Below, piece by piece: positions 28,568 to 38,423 of a DNA stretch of 56,492 nt. Made by a program: the position numbers and the translations under genes. Origin of the DNA: Methanobacteriota archaeon (lineage in GTDB: Archaea; Methanobacteriota; Methanobacteria; Methanobacteriales; Methanobacteriaceae); the NCBI GenBank assembly GCA_029556335.1, contig JAKQFA010000003.1, forward strand, positions 1 to 56,492, read 5' to 3'. The notes under the pieces were generated by a model. The model was given only the letters and a program-made list of their open reading frames with translations. It was not told the origin of the DNA and did no database searches. How positions within the stretch are numbered: the stretch's first letter is position 1; each line of letters opens with the position of its first letter.

Positions 28568-28828
28568 TTAGAATACGCCCATCTTCATTGCGATGTCCTC
28601 GGCACTGTGCTCTTCGGATAGTTTCACGTAGGCCAGTTTGACACCACGGGAGGTTATCTGGGTGTTAACCCTTTCCACCTTCACTTCGTACATTTCTTGG
28701 ATGGCATTTTTGACCTGGCCTCTGTTAGCGGTTCGCCGAATCACGAAGGTTAATTCGTTTTTTTGGTCAATGGCGTTCATACTTTTTTCAGTTAAGTGTG
28801 GTTTGATTATGATACTGTAAGGATCCAT
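28568..28828 (-). CDS. rplW: Large ribosomal subunit protein uL23
   Basis: 86 residues; exit-site docking protein for SRP. DPYSIIIKPHLTEKSMNAID, LTFVIRRTANRGQVKNAIQEMYEVKVERVNT. ATG at 28828 is five bases after AGGTGG; the GTG at 28837 is part of that SD. Confidence 0.96.
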   Translation of the reverse strand: MDPYSIIIKPHLTEKSMNAIDQKNELTFVIRRTANRGQVKNAIQEMYEVKVERVNTQITSRGVKLAYVKLSEEHSAEDIAMKMGVF

Positions 28829-28837
28829 GGAAGCCAC

Positions 28838-29626
28838 CTACCTGTTTTTGAATAGTTCTCCTAATTTTTCCAGGGCAGAGGTTGTGTACAGGGTCAGTCT
28901 TCCTGGGTGGGTTCCGGGTGCTAAAAGTTCGGCGTTGAGGTTGTCCACCACCACCACCTCTACTCCAGGGTGGTTTCTGGCGGCTTTGCTTATGCCCTTG
29001 TCCTGACCCACTACCAGTAATGGTCCCCGGGGGGTTTTGTACTTTCTTCCCCTGGTTTTACCCCTTCCGGATCGTGTGTTTTTTCCCTTCTTGGCCCGTA
29101 CCACGTCGTCCATGAGTCCCAGTTTCTTGAAGATCTCCCTGGTCTCCCTGGTCTTTTTTATGCTGCAGATCTCATCATCCACCACCAGGGGTACCTGGGG
29201 CACGTTTCCTATCTGGTGGCCCCGGGCCTCCACCAGGTCCTGACTAGCGGTGGCAGCCACTGCTGAGCGTATGGCCAGTTTTCGTTCTTTCTTGTTGATT
29301 TTCTCGGTTATGGTCCGGGCCACTCGTGGTGGGTGGGCTCGTCTACCACCGGCAGCCTGGGGCACGAAGGCCGCCTTGGAACCAGCTGGGTGTCGGGAAC
29401 CCTTTACCCTGGGAACCATGGCCACTCCCCGTCCAGCCCCGTAAGACTGGGCGGTGGTCCTCTTTCCAGCCATGGGATCAGTTCCCCAGGGCTGGATGCG
29501 TGCGGCTTGGGCAGATAGCACCGCTCTTTTTATGAGGTCGGGCCTGTATTCTTCAGTGAAAATCTCGGGTAGCTCCATCTCGTCTACCACTTCACCTTCT
29601 AATGAGTATACCTTAACTTTCTTCAT
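28838..29626 (-). CDS. rplD: Large ribosomal subunit protein uL4
   Basis: 262 residues, archaeal/eukaryotic L1e type. MKKVKVYSLEGEVVDEMELP; long tunnel loop with RQPWGTDPMAGKRTTAQSYG-like segment and VPQAAGGRRAHPPR; GRKYKTPRGPLLVVG near the C-terminus. The ATG at 29626 follows GTGAT; an upstream start at 29644 is less likely. Confidence 0.97.
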   Translation of the reverse strand: MKKVKVYSLEGEVVDEMELPEIFTEEYRPDLIKRAVLSAQAARIQPWGTDPMAGKRTTAQSYGAGRGVAMVPRVKGSRHPAGSKAAFVPQAAGGRRAHPPRVARTITEKINKKERKLAIRSAVAATASQDLVEARGHQIGNVPQVPLVVDDEICSIKKTRETREIFKKLGLMDDVVRAKKGKNTRSGRGKTRGRKYKTPRGPLLVVGQDKGISKAARNHPGVEVVVVDNLNAELLAPGTHPGRLTLYTTSALEKLGELFKNR

Positions 29627-29657
29627 CCCAATCACTTTAAACAAATGTTACTAATAA

Positions 29658-30668
29658 TTAGGCCCCCTGTTGGGATGCCGTGCTGATGTTTGAAATTTGA
29701 GGAACATCATCCTGTTTACCATGGGGACGTGCTGCTTTTCTTAACATGACCAGTCGCTTGGATGGTCCGGGCAACGAACCCTTAACTACGATAAAATCGT
29801 TTTTCACCAGCCCGTACTTCACGAAGCCACCAGCGGGGTTGATGTCACCGGCGTCCTTGGCTTCTCCAATGCGGAGTATCTTCTTGTTGTACTCGGTTCT
29901 CTGATGGTAGCCCATCTGGCCAGCCATGGGTACGGTCCACATGGTTCTTTCCGGACTCCAGGGACCTATGGAACCCACGTGTCGTCCCTTGCTACTTCGG
30001 GCTGCTTTTCCGTACTGGATACGAACGCCCCATCTTTTAATAACACCCTGAAATCCTTTTCCCTTGGTCACAGCCACTGCATCGGTGTGTTCACCATCAG
30101 AGAAGGTGTCTTCAGGTTTAACTTCCTTACCCAGCATTGTTTCAGCGTATTCTAGTTTGGCTTCTACACTGGTTCCGCCTACACCACATTCCAGGAGTTC
30201 TGGTTTCTTCTTGGGTACACTGGCATCTTTGGGGTTGGTGTGTATCAACACCCTGATGTTTGCTACCTGGTCCAGCTTTTCTTTGAGTTCAGCCAGGCGT
30301 GCGTCGGTGCTGCTTTCCCTGGGTAGGGTGATTTTACGGGAGAGCTCCGAGTCCAGTTCCGGGGCCATGATGTCGGTCATGGCCTTGATTCCGCGGTCTG
30401 TTTTACGGTAGGCCCGGATACCCATCACTACCACGGGTGGTGCCTCCAGGACTGTCACTGGAGTGGAGACCTCCATTCCTTCGGTGGGGGAGTTCTTCTC
30501 AGTGTCGGTCATGATGACGTGGGTCATGCCCACCTTGTAGGCGGGGAATCCCAACAATCCCGGCTCTTCTCTTTCAGGCCAGGAGTGTACCCGGGGTGCT
30601 TCCCGGATCGCTCTTTTTCTAGGACTGTATGCAACTGATCCTTTTCGGGGTTGATGATGTCTAGCCAT
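29658..30668 (-). CDS. rplC: Large ribosomal subunit protein uL3
   Basis: 336 residues, first ribosomal gene of the run. ARHHQPRKGSVAYSPRKRA at the N-terminus, PAYKVGMTHVI, and KGFQGVIKRWGVRIQYGKAARSSKGRHVGSIG in the central extension that reaches the peptidyl transferase centre. SD GGAGGT lies eight bases before the ATG. Confidence 0.97.
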   Translation of the reverse strand: MARHHQPRKGSVAYSPRKRAIREAPRVHSWPEREEPGLLGFPAYKVGMTHVIMTDTEKNSPTEGMEVSTPVTVLEAPPVVVMGIRAYRKTDRGIKAMTDIMAPELDSELSRKITLPRESSTDARLAELKEKLDQVANIRVLIHTNPKDASVPKKKPELLECGVGGTSVEAKLEYAETMLGKEVKPEDTFSDGEHTDAVAVTKGKGFQGVIKRWGVRIQYGKAARSSKGRHVGSIGPWSPERTMWTVPMAGQMGYHQRTEYNKKILRIGEAKDAGDINPAGGFVKYGLVKNDFIVVKGSLPGPSKRLVMLRKAARPHGKQDDVPQISNISTASQQGA

Positions 30669-30732
30669 TTAAATTTACCTCCTTACAAATTCCAAATTTC
30701 CAATAATATAACTTTTCCAATTAGAGTTAGGT

Positions 30733-30740
30733 CTATTTAA
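30733..30740 (-). promoter_or_regulatory. TATA-like element for the uL3-led ribosomal operon
   Basis: TTAAATAG on the minus strand, giving a start near 30711 and a 43-base leader. A second candidate, TTATATTA, lies at about 30703-30711 but would put the start inside the SD of uL3. The 128-base gap before uL3 is the natural place for an operon promoter. Confidence 0.4.
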
Positions 30741-30796
30741 CGATAGTCCAACCTACTCCTATCCAGGGTAGGCTCTTTAAACCGGACTTAAGCGCT

Positions 30797-31612
30797 TCAC
30801 AAGTCTAAGAGCAAGTTAAACAAAGATAAAGTCGCTAAAACCGCTTCTTCAGTTCTTACTGTTTTGGTTCCCTGATGGGGAATGGTGTTTAACTCCAGGT
30901 CAAGAACTTTCCTGGTTTCCCCATTTAGATCATGTAAGCCTGAATAAGGACCACCAAACAAAATAGCCAGGTGTTTGGAGCCCTTTAAATCCTCTTTTAC
31001 TTCGTTGAAAACAGAAGTGATGGGCTGACCAAGGCGTGAGGTGCCCACCACCAGGTCTGGTTGGGGCTTCAATGCCTTTAAACTATCCTGCAGATCCCGA
31101 TAAGTAGCCAGGGTTTGGTAACCCCAGTATACATCCGGCTCATCGGGAGTTATCAGGATCTCCTTCGCCAGCTTCTCTACCTTAAAGTTTAAAACCCGGT
31201 TCACACTGAGCTTTTCTTTACACAGTGCCAGCCGGTCAGCACCAATATCAACCAAGGTGCCTCTCTTCATCCTCTTTACCGTTAATCCCTGCCTGTAATC
31301 ACCCTGATGAAGTTCTCCTGTGGGGTGATGGGGAGTTCGTAGCGGTGGGAGTATGCCCACGTTCCTCAACTCCCGACTAATGGGAAATACCTGTTTACGC
31401 AGGTATTGTGGGGTATTCATATAATTGAGGACATCACTAATAAACTTTGTCCCTTTGCGGTCCTGGTCATCGCTGTATATTACAATGCGATTAACACGGA
31501 ATAGGGCTGCTGATCTGCTAATCAGCCCTACTTTGTAGGTTCTTACTTTTAAATCTTTTGATTCCCCTATGAATGAGGATGGTATGAAGATGGAGATCTG
31601 AGGTTCTTCCAT
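30797..31612 (-). CDS. SPOUT-fold RNA methyltransferase (MTH1-like, DUF171)
   Basis: 271 residues. Predicted S-adenosylmethionine-dependent RNA (uridine N3-type) methyltransferase with a trefoil knot. LSIFIPSSF-like start (QISIFIPSSFIGES), RVNRIVIYSDD, LRTPHHPTGE, and the knot region LAILFGGPYSGLHD followed by NTIPHQGTKTVRTEEAVLATLSLFNLL are the family signatures. An OB-like insertion lies at about 95-160. It is the first gene of the minus-strand run, upstream of uL3, so rRNA is the likely substrate (inference). Confidence 0.9.
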   Translation of the reverse strand: MEEPQISIFIPSSFIGESKDLKVRTYKVGLISRSAALFRVNRIVIYSDDQDRKGTKFISDVLNYMNTPQYLRKQVFPISRELRNVGILPPLRTPHHPTGELHQGDYRQGLTVKRMKRGTLVDIGADRLALCKEKLSVNRVLNFKVEKLAKEILITPDEPDVYWGYQTLATYRDLQDSLKALKPQPDLVVGTSRLGQPITSVFNEVKEDLKGSKHLAILFGGPYSGLHDLNGETRKVLDLELNTIPHQGTKTVRTEEAVLATLSLFNLLLDL

Positions 31613-31637
31613 CTTATATGGTCTATATATATTGGGT

Positions 31638-31648
31638 AATATAGTTTT
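31638..31648 (-). promoter_or_regulatory. TATA-like element before the SPOUT gene
   Basis: AAAACTATATT on the minus strand, centred about 31 bases before the ATG at 31612. There is no SD, so a very short or absent leader is likely. Confidence 0.4.
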
Positions 31649-31683
31649 GTGGAGCTAGGAAAATTGCTCCAATATACAATATA

Positions 31684-31851
31684 TTAGGATCTAATGTCCA
31701 CATCCTTTACCTGGCCAACTACTAGGGCCTTCACATCCACAACCTCTTTCCCTATGATTTCTTCTTTAATCCCCATATCCCCTGTAACAGGGATAACTTT
31801 ACGGGTTGCTTCTTCCCAGGGTAATTGCCTTGAACTGTTTAAGAATTGCAT
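31684..31851 (-). pseudogene. Possible truncated PRC-barrel-like fragment (55 codons)
   Basis: The frame from an ATG at 31851 to TAA at 31684 encodes 55 residues. Its C-terminal half, EEIIGKEVVDVKALVVGQVKDVDI, resembles the first half of a PRC-barrel domain (I-G-K-E-V-V-D ... G-K-V-K-D-V), and then stops where the barrel should go on. There is no SD, and the ATG sits in the T run of the terminator just upstream, so it is probably a gene remnant. The similarity is by eye. Confidence 0.35.
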
Positions 31852-31883
31852 AAAAAAAGTAAGGGGCTTTATTTCAAACCCCT
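31852..31883 (-). terminator. Hairpin plus T-run terminator after the small membrane protein
   Basis: Minus strand: AGGGG-TTT, 5-base loop, AAA-G-CCCCT (8 bp with one bulge), followed by TTAC and seven Ts. It lies directly after the 52-residue membrane protein gene. Confidence 0.6.
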
Positions 31884-31890
31884 GTTTCTT

Positions 31891-32049
31891 TCACTTCACT
31901 ACTAAAGCAGCTATCCCCCCAATTAACAGCATGAATACTGCTAACCAGGCAAACCAGTATACCAGCAGGGGGAATATCCAGATTAACAGTCCTATAATGA
32001 TGGCAAGTGCTATCATCGTTCCGCCACTGGCTTGTTGTGTTTCAACCAT
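31891..32049 (-). CDS. Small membrane protein, 52 residues
   Basis: Not recognised as a named family. 52 residues: a short polar start MVETQQASGGT and two hydrophobic stretches (about 12-30 and 32-50) broken only by W-F-P and Y-W-F-A-W, ending in VVK. An excellent SD, GAGGTGAT, stands three bases before the ATG. It lies 40 bases downstream of the DUF3566-like gene and before a terminator, so the two form a small operon of membrane proteins. Confidence 0.7.
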   Translation of the reverse strand: MVETQQASGGTMIALAIIIGLLIWIFPLLVYWFAWLAVFMLLIGGIAALVVK

Positions 32050-32088
32050 AATATCACCTCAATTATCCTGTGTGTTCAATATTTTTTT

Positions 32089-32448
32089 TCACTGGAGTTC
32101 TAGTTTAATACCGCCAATTACGGGTGCTAAGAAGTTGTACAGCAGGGCCACAATTGCGGTTAGTATAAAAGTCCCTATGAGGGCTTCTATAGGCCATATA
32201 ATAATCAGATACAGGGCCCCCATGGCAGTGATTGAACCAGCCACTGAATTCACAATCGCCGCAGTTTCATTGTTCATATTGATAATCAATGTGCTCAACT
32301 GATATATTGCTGAATATCCGATTATGAACCAGATCACACCGAATATGAAGGATAAAATCAAAGAAATCACTGATACAATGAGTGAAACAGCGAAGACTGG
32401 TAGGGACTTTACTTCTTTAGTTACCGGAGTCTCTTTGCTCTTTTCCAT
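32089..32448 (-). CDS. DUF3566-like four-helix membrane protein
   Basis: 119 residues; charged N-terminus (about 1-14), then three or four membrane segments at about 18-45, 60-75 and 78-108. The C-terminus VALLYNFLAPVIGGIKLELQ matches the NxxAxxxGGIxxEL end typical of archaeal DUF3566-type proteins; function is unknown. SD GGGGAGGTGA precedes the ATG. A palindromic TATA ATTAAATATTTAAT lies at 32521-32534. Confidence 0.72.
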   Translation of the reverse strand: MEKSKETPVTKEVKSLPVFAVSLIVSVISLILSFIFGVIWFIIGYSAIYQLSTLIINMNNETAAIVNSVAGSITAMGALYLIIIWPIEALIGTFILTAIVALLYNFLAPVIGGIKLELQ

Positions 32449-32520
32449 TATTTTTCACCTCCCCTAGACTTTCCAGAAGGGGTAGTTGTTCCTTCCCTAT
32501 ACAATGTATGTACGATTTGT

Positions 32521-32534
32521 ATTAAATATTTAAT
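32521..32534 (-). promoter_or_regulatory. TATA element for the DUF3566-like operon
   Basis: Perfect palindrome ATTAAATATTTAAT; a start near 32500 would give a 50-base leader. The only strong TATA in the 300-base gap 32449-32761, which otherwise holds the terminator and the 32-codon ORF described separately. Confidence 0.45.
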
Positions 32535-32584
32535 TGAAATAGGGTGAAATTAGGTGAAATAGTGTGCTGGACCATTTATGAAAA

Positions 32585-32615
32585 AGGGGGTGGAAATATT
32601 TATACCCACCCTAAT
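32585..32615 (-). terminator. Hairpin terminator downstream of the METTL5-like gene
   Basis: On the minus strand GGGTGG, about 12 bases of AT-rich loop, CCACCC, then CCTTTTT. It lies 150 bases past the methylase stop and just after the small ORF at 32638-32736, so all could be one transcript. Confidence 0.45.
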
Positions 32616-32637
32616 GGAGGTTCCACTTTCATGGAAA

Positions 32638-32736
32638 TTACAATAAATATTCACCTCCACCAGGCATATCAACTAGTTTCATCTGCACCATCAAGTCATC
32701 AGTGACCCTTCCCAGTGGCGTGAATGGATTACTCAT
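32638..32736 (-). CDS. Possible 32-residue micro-ORF after the METTL5-like gene
   Basis: ATG at 32736 to TAA at 32638. The peptide begins MSNPFTPLGRVTDDLMVQ and ends MPGGGEYLL. Composition looks protein-like and it lies 25 bases after the methylase stop, before a terminator. The SD is poor (TTGAGAG), and I know no homolog. Confidence 0.3.
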   Translation of the reverse strand: MSNPFTPLGRVTDDLMVQMKLVDMPGGGEYLL

Positions 32737-32761
32737 CTCTCAACTTCTTATTAAGCCCCCA

Positions 32762-33376
32762 TCAACTCCGCTCCACCCGCAACACCACCACATCCACCAT
32801 ACGCTGCTCTTCCTGGTGGAAGTTATAGATCCGGGGTAGGGGAAAGGAGTAGAAGAAGCGGTGGCTTATCTTAGCATCCAGGGCCTTCACCAGTTTCTCC
32901 AGGAATGGCTCGGTCTTTTTAAGGTGGAAGGAGTACACCACCGGTGCCAGATCCAGGGCCTTCCTTAAAAAGCGTCGATCAGCCTCCCTGTGCTGGGCCC
33001 TCTGGGCACCGAAAGGGGGGTTCATAATGACTGTGTCCCCCTCTTCCTCAAATTCATCCACATCCAGGGCTAGGAAGCGGACCTTGACGTGGAGGCGTTC
33101 TGCCTGTTTTCGAGCTACCTCTATGGCCTTTTCATCCACGTCCACCCCCACCACCTCCTGGGCCCCCATCAGGGATGCGGCCAGTGAGAGTATTCCGGTT
33201 CCACAGCCCAAATCCAGGACCTTAAGACCAGCAACATCCCCATTGGTGGCTGCATTCCAGACCAGATCCGCGGCAATGGAGGCTGGGGTCAGGTACTGCT
33301 CCCGATCCGGATCAGGATCAGAATGGCCGGGTACGTCTTGCAGGGCCATTTCCAGGTGACGTTTTTTAGTGAACAT
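32762..33376 (-). CDS. METTL5-like RNA N6-adenine methylase
   Basis: 204 residues from the ATG at 33376. SAM motif I VLDLGCGTG at about 53-61 and the N6-amino methylase motif NPPFG at 119-123, with the following HREADRRFL that characterises METTL5-type enzymes, which in eukaryotes modify 18S rRNA. So a 16S rRNA m6A methylase is the likely role. A TTG at 33403 would extend the frame by nine residues; the family begins at the K-K-x-H-L-E-M segment. Divergently placed from pycA. Confidence 0.85.
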   Translation of the reverse strand: MFTKKRHLEMALQDVPGHSDPDPDREQYLTPASIAADLVWNAATNGDVAGLKVLDLGCGTGILSLAASLMGAQEVVGVDVDEKAIEVARKQAERLHVKVRFLALDVDEFEEEGDTVIMNPPFGAQRAQHREADRRFLRKALDLAPVVYSFHLKKTEPFLEKLVKALDAKISHRFFYSFPLPRIYNFHQEEQRMVDVVVLRVERS

Positions 33377-33403
33377 GTTACCAACTTGTATTTCTATATT
33401 CAA

Positions 33404-33536
33404 ATCCTTCTTATAGGTTTAAAGAACTGGGGAGTTAGGTTTAAATCCATAATCAGATATAGTTAGAACCATATTAAAAGTTAATAAGTTTAACTGGTGG
33501 ATTAAAAAACCTGCCAAAGCCATAAAGGAAGATATC
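33404..33536. promoter_or_regulatory. Divergent promoter region between METTL5-like gene and pycA
   Basis: 133-base AT-rich spacer. Plus-strand TATA candidates are ATATTAAAAG near 33473 and ATTAAAAAA near 33503; on the minus strand TTTAAACC near 33415-33422. BirA-type repressors can act here, but I see no clear operator palindrome. Confidence 0.35.
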
Positions 33537-35021
<1,485 letters not shown>

Positions 35022-35037
35022 AGAGTGGTGATTTGAT

Positions 35038-36009
35038 ATGGTTAAAAAGAAGATCCTCAACAGCCTCAACCAGGTTTCGGGAGAATACCAGGAAGAAGAA
35101 GAACTAGCCACCCAGGCCGGGATAAGCGTGGATGAACTACGGGATGAGATCCAGGCCATGGTAGGGGATGGTTTCGTGATAGAATCTTCGGAGGAAGGAT
35201 ATAAACTGGTGGAGATTCCCAACCGTCTGTTACCCTACCAGATCCAGAGGGGCCTGGATACCAGTTACATTGGCCATGATATTCGCCTCTTCTCCGAGGT
35301 GGATTCCACAAACCAGGTGGCGAAGGACCTGGCCGAGGAGGGTGCCTCCGAGGGAACCATAGTCATCGCCGAGGTGCAAAGGCGGGGTAGGGGTCGTCAT
35401 GGGAAAAGGTGGCTTTCCCCGGAGGGTGGTGTATGGATGACCATAATCCTCCGCCCGGAGATCCCCCCAGCCAAGGCTCCCCTCTTAACCCTGTTAACTG
35501 GTGTGGCCGTGGCTGAAACCCTGCAGACAGAGTGTGGATTGGATGTGGGGATTAAATGGCCCAACGATATACTCATTGGTGATAAAAAAGTCTGCGGCAT
35601 ACTCACCGAGGCCGAAGCTGGTAAGGGGAACCTAGAGTATGTGGTGGTGGGTATAGGTATCGACCTCAACGTGGATCTGGATGATTTCCCCCCAGAACTA
35701 AAATACGGGGCCACCACTCTACAGAAGGAACTGCAAAAGGAGATCTACGGGGTGGAAGTGGTGCAGAGATTCCTTAAAAACTTTGAAGAACTCTACGAAC
35801 AGTTCAAAGATGGCCAGTTCCCTGAAATCCTATCCCAGTGGCGTAGACTATCTAAAACCATAGGTAGATACGTGGAAGTCCATAAGAAGGGTCGCACAGT
35901 CTATGGAGAAGCGGTGGGAATTACCAAAGATGGTGTTCTGATACTGGAGTTGGATGATGGCACCCTGAAGAAGGTGATATCCGGGGAATGCATTCACCTA
36001 CCACACTAA
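35038..36009 (+). CDS. birA: Bifunctional biotin-protein ligase/biotin operon repressor
   Basis: Activates biotin and attaches it to carrier protein. 323 residues: N-terminal winged-helix domain at about 1-60 (KKILNSLNQVSGEYQEEEELA), catalytic core with RRGRGRHGKRWLSPEGGVW and IKWPNDILIGDKKVCGILTE, and a C-terminal SH3-like part ending GVLILELDDGT. It lies 16 bases after pycA, so the ligase is made with its substrate complex. The DNA-binding part suggests self-regulation by biotin state. Confidence 0.95.
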   Translation: MVKKKILNSLNQVSGEYQEEEELATQAGISVDELRDEIQAMVGDGFVIESSEEGYKLVEIPNRLLPYQIQRGLDTSYIGHDIRLFSEVDSTNQVAKDLAEEGASEGTIVIAEVQRRGRGRHGKRWLSPEGGVWMTIILRPEIPPAKAPLLTLLTGVAVAETLQTECGLDVGIKWPNDILIGDKKVCGILTEAEAGKGNLEYVVVGIGIDLNVDLDDFPPELKYGATTLQKELQKEIYGVEVVQRFLKNFEELYEQFKDGQFPEILSQWRRLSKTIGRYVEVHKKGRTVYGEAVGITKDGVLILELDDGTLKKVISGECIHLPH

Positions 36010-36076
36010 TACGTTCCCAGCCCCAACAAGACATGTAGATAATATTTGTCATCCTTTTTAAAGTAAGGAGTTAAAG

Positions 36077-37375
36077 ATGACTCGATACAGGTTATTGATA
36101 CCCCTCCTAATTATCCTGTTAGGAGTCATATGGTACTCCAACTCCCAGTTACCATTTTCTTCCTCGGCCTATCTTCCTGGTCCGCAGTTAACAGCTGCAG
36201 ACCGGGTTATGATCGTGGCAGTCCACCCCGATGATGAGACCATAGCCACGGGAGGGCTTATAAATTACTGTACCCTCCACCAAATCCCAGTCAGGGTGGT
36301 GGTGTTAACTGATGGTGGATACAAAGGCACGGCAGATTTACGGCACAACGAAACCCTTAACGCCACCAGTGTTCTGGGTCTTCACCCATCAGATGTGACA
36401 TTTTTAGGATTTCCTGATGGAAGCTTGTACTACCTTTTCAATCATAACTGGGACCTGGAAAACCCCTACCTAAATGGCCAGGGGAGTTCCAGGGTGAATT
36501 GTTCCTATGCCTTTAGAGAAAACCAGACCATATGTGGTGTCCATCTAGTACAGGACCTGGAGGAGATTATAAACCAATTCCAACCCTCGGTTATTATCTA
36601 CCCTGATGGCAACGACCAGCAAGAGGATCATAAGTCAGCACAAGCCTTTCTAGAATACACTACTCTCCATTTAAATTACACCGGCAAAACCTGTAATTAT
36701 CTGGTACATTTTGCCTATTCATGGCCTTATCCAAGGACTTACAACCCTGAATACAGCCTTTTACCCCCGGAACAGTTCGAAGATGCTAACTGGAATGTTT
36801 TCCCCATTAACACCATTATGGAGCGAAACAAAGAAGCAGCCCTGAAGAGTTACCACTCCCAGGTAGGGCTTTCATCCTATTTACTATCTTTCATCAGGAA
36901 AAACGAATTGTTTTCAAGTTATGATACTTTTAACGTGAAATTAGATGGGAACACTTCCCAGATTCTCTATTTCACTGACCCGGCTGGGCAGGAATATAAT
37001 CAAAACCCCCCTCCTAACTTAGACCTGAAACAGGTGGGCGTCCAGGTCCAAAACAACAAGTTGTGGCTGTATCTCCAAACTGCGGCACCACCCTCTGCCT
37101 CGGGGTATTATTGTTTCAGGATAGTGGGTCTGGGTAGCTCTGTAAGCCGTTGGGACATTCAAATCCACCAGGGACAGGCTAAGTCCCTGAAGGTTAACAG
37201 TCAAAGTGAAAAACTGCAAGATCTTAAAACAGAGGTACATGGAAGCAAGTTAACAGTAGAAATTCCTCTGGAAAGCTTTGAAAAGTCAGATAAGATTATT
37301 CTAAGTGCATACACTTCTAAAGGCCAGGGAACTGTGGATCCCAGCCGCTGGCAGGTAATAAATGTGAAAAAATGA
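36077..37375 (+). CDS. Membrane-anchored PIG-L/LmbE-family deacetylase with C-terminal beta domain
   Basis: 432 residues. An N-terminal membrane segment (5-21) followed by the metal motif HPDDE at 50-54, GGxxN-like ATGGLINY, and the third ligand His185 in EDHKSAQ, so the zinc site is complete. Known relatives remove acetyl groups from GlcNAc conjugates. Residues about 290-432 form an extra beta-rich domain (LKQVGVQVQNNKLWLYLQT..), possibly carbohydrate binding. The signal/anchor puts the catalytic part outside the cell. SD AAGGAG is six bases before the ATG. Its substrate is unknown. Confidence 0.85.
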   Translation: MTRYRLLIPLLIILLGVIWYSNSQLPFSSSAYLPGPQLTAADRVMIVAVHPDDETIATGGLINYCTLHQIPVRVVVLTDGGYKGTADLRHNETLNATSVLGLHPSDVTFLGFPDGSLYYLFNHNWDLENPYLNGQGSSRVNCSYAFRENQTICGVHLVQDLEEIINQFQPSVIIYPDGNDQQEDHKSAQAFLEYTTLHLNYTGKTCNYLVHFAYSWPYPRTYNPEYSLLPPEQFEDANWNVFPINTIMERNKEAALKSYHSQVGLSSYLLSFIRKNELFSSYDTFNVKLDGNTSQILYFTDPAGQEYNQNPPPNLDLKQVGVQVQNNKLWLYLQTAAPPSASGYYCFRIVGLGSSVSRWDIQIHQGQAKSLKVNSQSEKLQDLKTEVHGSKLTVEIPLESFEKSDKIILSAYTSKGQGTVDPSRWQVINVKK

Positions 37376-37376
37376 G

Positions 37377-38393
37377 TTATTCCACCATTATCAGAGCTGA
37401 ACCATCCCTATTTTCTTGTACACTGAAACAGGCCCTGGTAATCTCTTCTGCTACGTGAATGTTAGTTAAGGTGTGGGGTGTTATCTGGGCCACCTTCACC
37501 CTGGAATCACCAGCCAGGGCCAGGTAGGGAATGATCTGATCCGATAAATGGCTGTCCAGTGGGGCATCCCTCTCCAGGTGGAAGAGCAACTCCCGGGCTG
37601 CATCCTCCCCCACCTTCTCTGCTCTTTTACCCCTTTCCCCCAGGGCACTTCCCCCCACCCGTCCCTGGCCTTCACTCCATAACACTATTCCCGAGCCTGG
37701 GCCCAGGGCATCCTGGTTGACCTCCACCCTTATATCTATATCGTAGCCCTCATCACCTAGTATTTTCCGGGCTCCATCTGCCTGTCTGCGGGCCACGTGG
37801 CCAGGCAGGCGGGTGGCATGGGAAACTCCCCTGATACGTTTCACCCGGAGCTGGGTGAGGGTGAGGGGCTCTAGTTGGGGGGTGGGGGTTATCATCATTT
37901 CTACCTGTCCCCCTCCCCGGGGGTAGTATCCTCTCCTTTCGATCTCCAAGTGGGCCTGGTATCCCATGAGGCCCAAGAGTGGTAAAGTAACATTTTTCAG
38001 GTAATCCATCAGGGGGGACCAGCGTACATCGGTTCCACCCCTGACAGTGACTCTGAAGGGTGAATCTGCCTTCACAGCCGGGATCATGATTGCCTGCAGT
38101 ACCAGGCTAATGCTCCCTGCAGTTTTTACATCCACGGTGATGTCCTGTCCTTCTATCTTTCCGGGATGGAACTCGATTTCTTCGGAGCCAATTTCCAGTC
38201 CCTTCATATGGGCCTGGGAGAGCTGGCCAATGGCTTTTACTGCGTGGAGGTGCTGGGGCATGAGGCCTGTTTGGGGGCGGTTGGCCCGGATATGGTCCAG
38301 GTGTATTGATCTGCCGGTGAATGCAGCCAGGGCCGTGGCCACCCTGAGCAGTGCTCCTCCCCCTTCCCCATAGGATCCTTCAATTTCTATCAT
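37377..38393 (-). CDS. rtcA: RNA 3'-terminal phosphate cyclase
   Basis: Converts RNA 3' phosphate to 2',3'-cyclic phosphate via adenylylation. 338 residues from the ATG at 38393 (SD AGGTGA, eight bases). IEGSYGEGGGALLRVATALA, DHIRANRPQTGLMPQHL, VRGGTDVRWSPLMDY and GPGSGIVLW are conserved; the adenylylated His is probably in VAQITPHTLTNIHVAEEI near the C-terminus. Third gene of the NYN / SelA-like / RtcA run. It converges with the PIG-L gene, two bases apart. Confidence 0.95.
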   Translation of the reverse strand: MIEIEGSYGEGGGALLRVATALAAFTGRSIHLDHIRANRPQTGLMPQHLHAVKAIGQLSQAHMKGLEIGSEEIEFHPGKIEGQDITVDVKTAGSISLVLQAIMIPAVKADSPFRVTVRGGTDVRWSPLMDYLKNVTLPLLGLMGYQAHLEIERRGYYPRGGGQVEMMITPTPQLEPLTLTQLRVKRIRGVSHATRLPGHVARRQADGARKILGDEGYDIDIRVEVNQDALGPGSGIVLWSEGQGRVGGSALGERGKRAEKVGEDAARELLFHLERDAPLDSHLSDQIIPYLALAGDSRVKVAQITPHTLTNIHVAEEITRACFSVQENRDGSALIMVE

Positions 38394-38423
38394 AGCTGTG
38401 TTCACCTGTACAATAACATGGGA

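Noticed and set aside
31694..32302. 202-codon plus-strand frame opposite the small membrane proteins
   Set aside because: No SD, low-complexity composition, and it lies antisense to two frames with good SDs; a shadow of AT-poor codon structure.
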